NCBI GenBank assembly: GCA_035765045.1
Contig: DASTYI010000026.1
Location: forward strand, 1-8,337
Length of the DNA: 8,337 nucleotides
Direction of reading: 5' to 3'
From: Iamia sp035765045
Lineage (GTDB): Bacteria; Actinomycetota; Acidimicrobiia; Acidimicrobiales; Iamiaceae
Below the pieces are notes generated by a model. It was not told the DNA's origin and did no database searches. It saw nothing but the letters and a program-made list of their open reading frames with translations. This document shows, one piece after another, positions 5,930-8,337 of this stretch (positions are counted from its first letter, which is position 1; each line of letters opens with the position of its first letter). Position numbers and translations under genes: made by a program.

Positions 5930-6060
5930 GCGAGCGCAGCGAGCGGATGCAGGGGGGCGGTCGTCTCTCCGACGGAGCGAGCGTCGCGGGGGGAGTCGAC
6001 GGCGCGCGTCGGTGCCGTCGGCGGACGGACGTGGTGATGCGAGGAGGCCGACACCGATGA
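5926..6060 (+). CDS. Possible 44-codon bridging ORF coupled at both ends
   Basis: ATG 5926 overlaps the permease stop as ATGA (5926-5929), and its TGA (6058-6060) overlaps the ATPase start as ATGA (6057-6060). The 44-residue product begins MSERSERMQGGG and is Arg/Gly-rich, with no recognisable domain. Its first bases form a GAGCGAGCGCAGCGAGCG run, a type of repeat I associate with actinobacterial intergenic regions, so this could be a non-coding spacer that happens to be open. Bases 5997-6003 and 6014-6020 (CGACGGC/GCCGTCG) could form a 7-bp hairpin. If translated, it would carry ribosomes from permease to ATPase. The product may have no function of its own. Confidence 0.3.
   Translation: MSERSERMQGGGRLSDGASVAGGVDGARRCRRRTDVVMRGGRHR
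6042..6047 (+). promoter_or_regulatory. Shine-Dalgarno AGGAGG of the ABC ATPase gene
   Basis: AGGAGG ends 9 bases before ATG 6057. It is the only strong, well-spaced ribosome binding site in the window, and it fixes the ATPase start even though the frame is open further upstream. Its presence at an operon-internal gene contrasts with the leaderless-type first genes. Confidence 0.75.
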
Positions 6061-6749
6061 GCGAGACCGAGACGTTCCCCGCGTTGCGGGTCGAGGAGGT
6101 CCACCGGGCCTACGGCGGGGTGCCGGCGCTCGGTCCCGTCGACCTCGAGGTGGCGACGGGGGAGCGCGTGGCCCTGGTGGGGCACAACGGGTCGGGCAAG
6201 TCGACGCTGCTGCGCATCGTCGCCGGGCTCCTCGAGGCCGACGGCGGCACCGTCGAGATCGCCGGGTGGCCCAGCGGTGACGTCCACGCCCGCGCCACCA
6301 CCTCCTACCTGCCCGACGACCCGGTGCTCTACGACGACCTGTCGGTGGTCGAGCACGTCGAGTACGTCTCCCGGTTGTTCGGGGGGGACGGGTTCGACGA
6401 CTACGCCGAGGACGTGGCCGAGAAGCTCGGACTCTCCGAGCGGCTCGACGACCTGCCCAGCCGGTTCAGCCGCGGCCTGCGCCAGAAGGCCTCGCTGCTG
6501 CTCGGCCTGGCCCGGCCCTTCTCCCTGCTGCTGGTCGACGAGCCCTTCGTCGGCCTGGACGCCCCGGGCCGGCTGGCCCTGCTGGCGCTGCTCGACGAGG
6601 TCCACGCCGATGGCGCCTCGGTGGTGGTGGCGACCCACGACCCCGAGTTCGTCGACCGGGTCGACCGGGTGATCGCCCTGCGCGACGGGGAGATCACCTT
6701 CGACGGCAAGGCCACCCCGGCCGAGGTCCTCCGGCTCGTCGGGGCCTGA
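6057..6749 (+). CDS. ABC-2 type exporter ATP-binding subunit
   Basis: The product has 230 residues, a complete single nucleotide-binding domain. Walker A is GHNGSGKST (42-50). The signature FSRGLRQK (137-144) replaces LSGGQ in the style of ABC-2/EcsA-type exporters (compare YSKGMKQK). Walker B is LLLVDEP (157-163) and the H-loop is VVATHD with His194. The Q-loop region reads YLPDDPVLYDDLSV (84-97), so Asp87 replaces the usual Gln; related ABC-2 ATPases often have Glu nearby. The substrate-independent role is ATP hydrolysis driving the permease encoded upstream. The start is ATG 6057, set by AGGAGG at 6042-6047. It overlaps the stop of the bridging frame by ATGA. It is convergent with the nuclease gene, with a 21-base gap between the stops. 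Confidence 0.92.
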   Translation: MSETETFPALRVEEVHRAYGGVPALGPVDLEVATGERVALVGHNGSGKSTLLRIVAGLLEADGGTVEIAGWPSGDVHARATTSYLPDDPVLYDDLSVVEHVEYVSRLFGGDGFDDYAEDVAEKLGLSERLDDLPSRFSRGLRQKASLLLGLARPFSLLLVDEPFVGLDAPGRLALLALLDEVHADGASVVVATHDPEFVDRVDRVIALRDGEITFDGKATPAEVLRLVGA

Positions 6750-6770
6750 CCCGGTCGGACCTGGGCCCCG
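6740..6770. terminator. Possible shared hairpin between convergent genes
   Basis: CGGGGCC at 6740-6746 pairs with GGCCCCG at 6764-6770, extendable by two G-T pairs, leaving a small loop across the 21-base gap between two convergent stops. An alternative pairing joins CCTGAC (6745-6750) with GTCAGG (6770-6775). No T-run is present on either strand. A shared terminator is a reasonable but weak inference. Confidence 0.35.
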
Positions 6771-7280
6771 TCAGGGGTCGGGGCAGGCCGACCAGAGGCC
6801 GCGGCCGGCAGCGCGTGCGTCGGCGGCGGCGCGGGCGAAGGTGTCCTCGTGGGCGACGTTCGGGGGGACGGTGAGGGGCTGGGCGAAGCCGTCGGCCGCC
6901 AGGCGCAGGTTGACGAAGAGCCCGTCGCGGCGGCGGTAGACGTAGGCCAGGGTCCGGTCGTAGCGGTCGGTGGCCTCGACATCGCCCACCAGCCGGACCT
7001 CGGTCCCGACCGGGATCAGCTCCTCGAGCGCGGCCGTGGCCTCGCGCCCGTAGCACTCGACCCCGAACGACACCTCGGGCGTGTCCACGCCGATGAGGCG
7101 GATCCTCTCCTCACCGGCGCGGAACGTGTCGCCGTCCGTGATGCGGGTGACGGTGACGACCCGGCCGTCCCCGGCCGTCGTCGTCCCATCGCCATCGTCA
7201 CCGTTGTCAAGGAGCGCGCACCCGGAGACCGGGAGCGTGAGTGCCATGAGCGCCATGAGGGCCACCATGCGTGGAGCCAC
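6771..7280 (-). CDS. Staphylococcal-nuclease-like (thermonuclease) lipoprotein
   Basis: The product has 169 residues. Residues 1-20 are a signal peptide with a lipobox, PVSGC, giving lipid-anchored Cys21. An Asp/Gly/Thr linker (25-38) precedes an SNase domain (about 39-167). Family marks are ITDGDTF (47-53), IRLIGVDTPEV (60-70), and DRYDRTLAYVY (105-115). Together these supply the catalytic Arg-Glu-Arg set (likely Arg61, Glu69 and Arg109) and the calcium-binding Asp residues of staphylococcal nuclease. The C-terminal helix ends AGRGLWSAC, also typical. It should be a calcium-dependent nuclease acting on DNA and RNA outside the cytoplasm. GTG 7280 was chosen because a TAGGGT box ends 7 bases upstream; later ATGs at residues 5 and 9 would shorten the signal peptide. 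It lies 48 bases downstream of the TetR stop, apparently with its own promoter. Confidence 0.9.
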   Translation of the reverse strand: MAPRMVALMALMALTLPVSGCALLDNGDDGDGTTTAGDGRVVTVTRITDGDTFRAGEERIRLIGVDTPEVSFGVECYGREATAALEELIPVGTEVRLVGDVEATDRYDRTLAYVYRRRDGLFVNLRLAADGFAQPLTVPPNVAHEDTFARAAADARAAGRGLWSACPDP

Positions 7281-7287
7281 GTCCGTG

Positions 7288-7293
7288 ACCCTA
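7288..7293 (-). promoter_or_regulatory. Candidate -10 box TAGGGT of the nuclease gene, leaderless
   Basis: On the minus strand TAGGGT matches TANNNT and ends 7 bases before GTG 7280. A TTCACT at 7310-7315 agrees with TTGACA at 4 of 6 positions, but the spacer is only 15 bases. No Shine-Dalgarno sits between the box and the start. The box lies in the 48-base gap after the TetR gene, so the nuclease can be expressed independently. Confidence 0.45.
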
Positions 7294-7328
7294 CGGAGGG
7301 GGTGTGACAGTGAAGCGGGAGGTCGTGC

Positions 7329-8171
7329 TCATCCGTCCCCGGGCGGGCCGGGGGTGAGCGCAGCGGCGGCCCGGAGGAGGAGGTCGACGGCGTCGAGGAA
7401 GGCCTGGGGGGCGATGCCGTCACCCTCGATGTCGTGGTGGTCGGCGATCCCGTCGTCGAGCACCTGGAGGATCAGGGCGACGAGGTCGAGGTCGGCCGGT
7501 GGGGCGATCTCGCCCAGGGCGAGGACGTGCTCGACGACGGCCCGGTACCCGTCGCGCTGCTGCTGGTGCCATGCGGCCAGCCGGGGTCGGAACTCGGGCA
7601 CCCGCAGGGCGTGGAGCCGGAGCTCGGCCAGCAGGAGGCGCCACGTCCGGGCGTCCGGGTCGCCGCCGCGGCGGCGCAGGGCGCCCATCAGGTCGGCGGG
7701 CGAGGAGGCCTCGACGACCAGGGGGGTGAGGTCGGCGACCTCGTGGGCGGTGCGGGCGTCGAGGACGGCGTCGACCAGGGCGTCCTTGTCGGCGAAGTTG
7801 GAGTAGAAGGCGCCGCGGGTGAACCCGGCCCGGGAGGTGACCTCCTCGACGGTGGTGCCGGCGACGCCCCGCTCGGCCATGACCTCGGCCGCCGCCCGCA
7901 CCAGGGCGGCCCGGGTGGCCGCCTGCTGCTGGGCCCGGGTCCGCCGCACCGGCCGTGCCGGCCGGCTGGCGCCGCCGGGATCGCCCGACCCGTCGGGACG
8001 GCTCGGCCCACTCCGACCGCTCGCGGCGCCCGCCGTGCCGGGGCCGTCCGTTGTGCCCGGACCGCCCGCTCTGCCCGCCTTGCCCGCTCTGTTTGGCCCG
8101 CTCGGATCGCCCGCCCCGCCCGCACCAGCCGGACCGCCCGGACCGTCGGCCGTGCCGGGACCGCCGGCCAT
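7329..8171 (-). CDS. TetR-family transcriptional regulator with a Gly/Pro-rich N-terminal extension, start uncertain
   Basis: The regulator core is clear: from GTG 7949 it reads MRRTRAQQQAATRAALVRAA, then helix-turn-helix residues VEEVTSRAGFTRGAFYSNFADKDAL at core positions 34-58, and a helical ligand-binding domain to TGA at 7329-7331. That core is 206 residues, the normal TetR length. The frame stays open upstream past ATG 8171, the only ATG upstream, and on to the window edge without a stop. It adds a low-complexity tail rich in Gly, Pro, Ala, Thr and Asp (74 residues from 8171). No start has a Shine-Dalgarno, and no TA dinucleotide exists from 7949 to the edge, so the promoter must lie outside the window. 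The true start may be 7949, 8171 or beyond 8337. The target genes are unknown; the nuclease next door and the ABC exporter are candidates. Confidence 0.85.
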   Translation of the reverse strand: MAGGPGTADGPGGPAGAGGAGDPSGPNRAGKAGRAGGPGTTDGPGTAGAASGRSGPSRPDGSGDPGGASRPARPVRRTRAQQQAATRAALVRAAAEVMAERGVAGTTVEEVTSRAGFTRGAFYSNFADKDALVDAVLDARTAHEVADLTPLVVEASSPADLMGALRRRGGDPDARTWRLLLAELRLHALRVPEFRPRLAAWHQQQRDGYRAVVEHVLALGEIAPPADLDLVALILQVLDDGIADHHDIEGDGIAPQAFLDAVDLLLRAAAALTPGPPGDG

Positions 8172-8310
8172 GCTGGGGCCGTCCGCTGTGGCGGGACCGC
8201 CGGGCGTGGCGGGACCGCCCGGCGTGGCAGGACCGCCGCGCGTGCCGGGACCGTCCGTCGTGCCCGGGGCTTCCGCCTCGTCCGCGCCGCTCGGACTGCT
8301 TGTGCTGCCT
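7975..8310. repeat. 9-base-periodic tract with an 18-base higher-order repeat
   Basis: The tract divides into successive 9-base units, most with G at the ninth position, such as CCCGGACCG and CCCGCTCTG. From about 8137 to 8262 units ending ACCG alternate with units ending GTG, so GGACCG or GGCCG recurs every 18 bases at 8140, 8158, 8176, 8194, 8212, 8230 and 8248. The final bases, 8320-8337, resemble 8248-8265 and are in the same 18-base phase, so the tract probably continues past the edge. On the minus strand, in the TetR frame, it codes six-residue repeats such as GPATPG. On the plus strand it would read as Pro-Gly-X triplets. Confidence 0.75.
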
Positions 8311-8337
8311 TGATCCTCACGACCGCCGGTCGTGCCC

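Noticed and set aside
5859..6056. In-frame upstream extension of the ABC ATPase
   Set aside because: It begins inside the acidic permease tail and is Thr/Arg/Ser-rich; AGGAGG and ATG 6057 mark the start.
7819..8313. Plus-strand frame with collagen-like Pro-Gly-X repeats
   Set aside because: It begins antisense to the TetR DNA-binding region, has no promoter or ribosome site, and its periodicity follows from the 9-base repeat in any frame.
1..8337. CRISPR array, tRNA, rRNA, insertion sequence or riboswitch
   Set aside because: No evenly spaced identical repeats with unique spacers, no tRNA-like cloverleaf, no transposase and no recognised riboswitch core was seen by eye; the only periodic array is the 9-base tract.

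Overview
The window is about 75% G+C and its coding frames end almost every codon in G or C. Genes are packed tightly, with 4-base stop/start overlaps, GTG starts and very little Shine-Dalgarno sequence. This fits a high-GC actinobacterium. The style resembles Acidimicrobiia, but that placement is an inference from gene style, not a proven assignment.

Layout from left to right. The last codons of an unidentified plus-strand gene (to 43) are followed by a strong 18-bp hairpin (66-119). Next come a LysE/RhtB-type exporter (148-786) and a short NYN-domain (YacP-like) putative ribonuclease (795-1202), which overlaps tail-to-tail the end of a minus-strand operon. Read from its own start, that operon (3952 to 1180) encodes a CopC-CopD-YtkA fusion for copper handling, a small secreted and membrane-anchored protein whose mature form should begin with histidine, and a methylmalonyl-CoA epimerase-like VOC protein. 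The junctions are an ATGA and a GTGA overlap.

A 240-base divergent intergenic region (3953-4192) holds outward-facing -10 boxes, a 12-base dyad and a 15-bp inverted repeat. To its right is a two-component ABC exporter: a 578-residue multi-spanning permease (4193-5929) and an ABC-2 type ATPase (6057-6749). They are separated by a 44-codon bridging frame coupled by ATGA at both ends. Convergent to these are a staphylococcal-nuclease-like lipoprotein (6771-7280) and a TetR regulator (end 7329). The TetR frame runs upstream to the window edge through a 9/18-base-periodic Gly/Pro/Ala/Thr-coding tract.

The most general signal is that each of the four genes that seem to begin a transcription unit has a TANNNT hexamer ending 7 or 8 bases before its start codon and no usable Shine-Dalgarno sequence at normal spacing. 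This suggests leaderless mRNAs. Internal genes instead rely on overlaps or, for the ATPase, on a clear AGGAGG. The copper genes are the clearest functional unit: two exported proteins are each predicted to expose an N-terminal histidine after signal cleavage, and a metal-dependent epimerase with an altered metal-ligand position is co-transcribed with them. I saw no CRISPR array, rRNA, tRNA, insertion sequence or phage gene.
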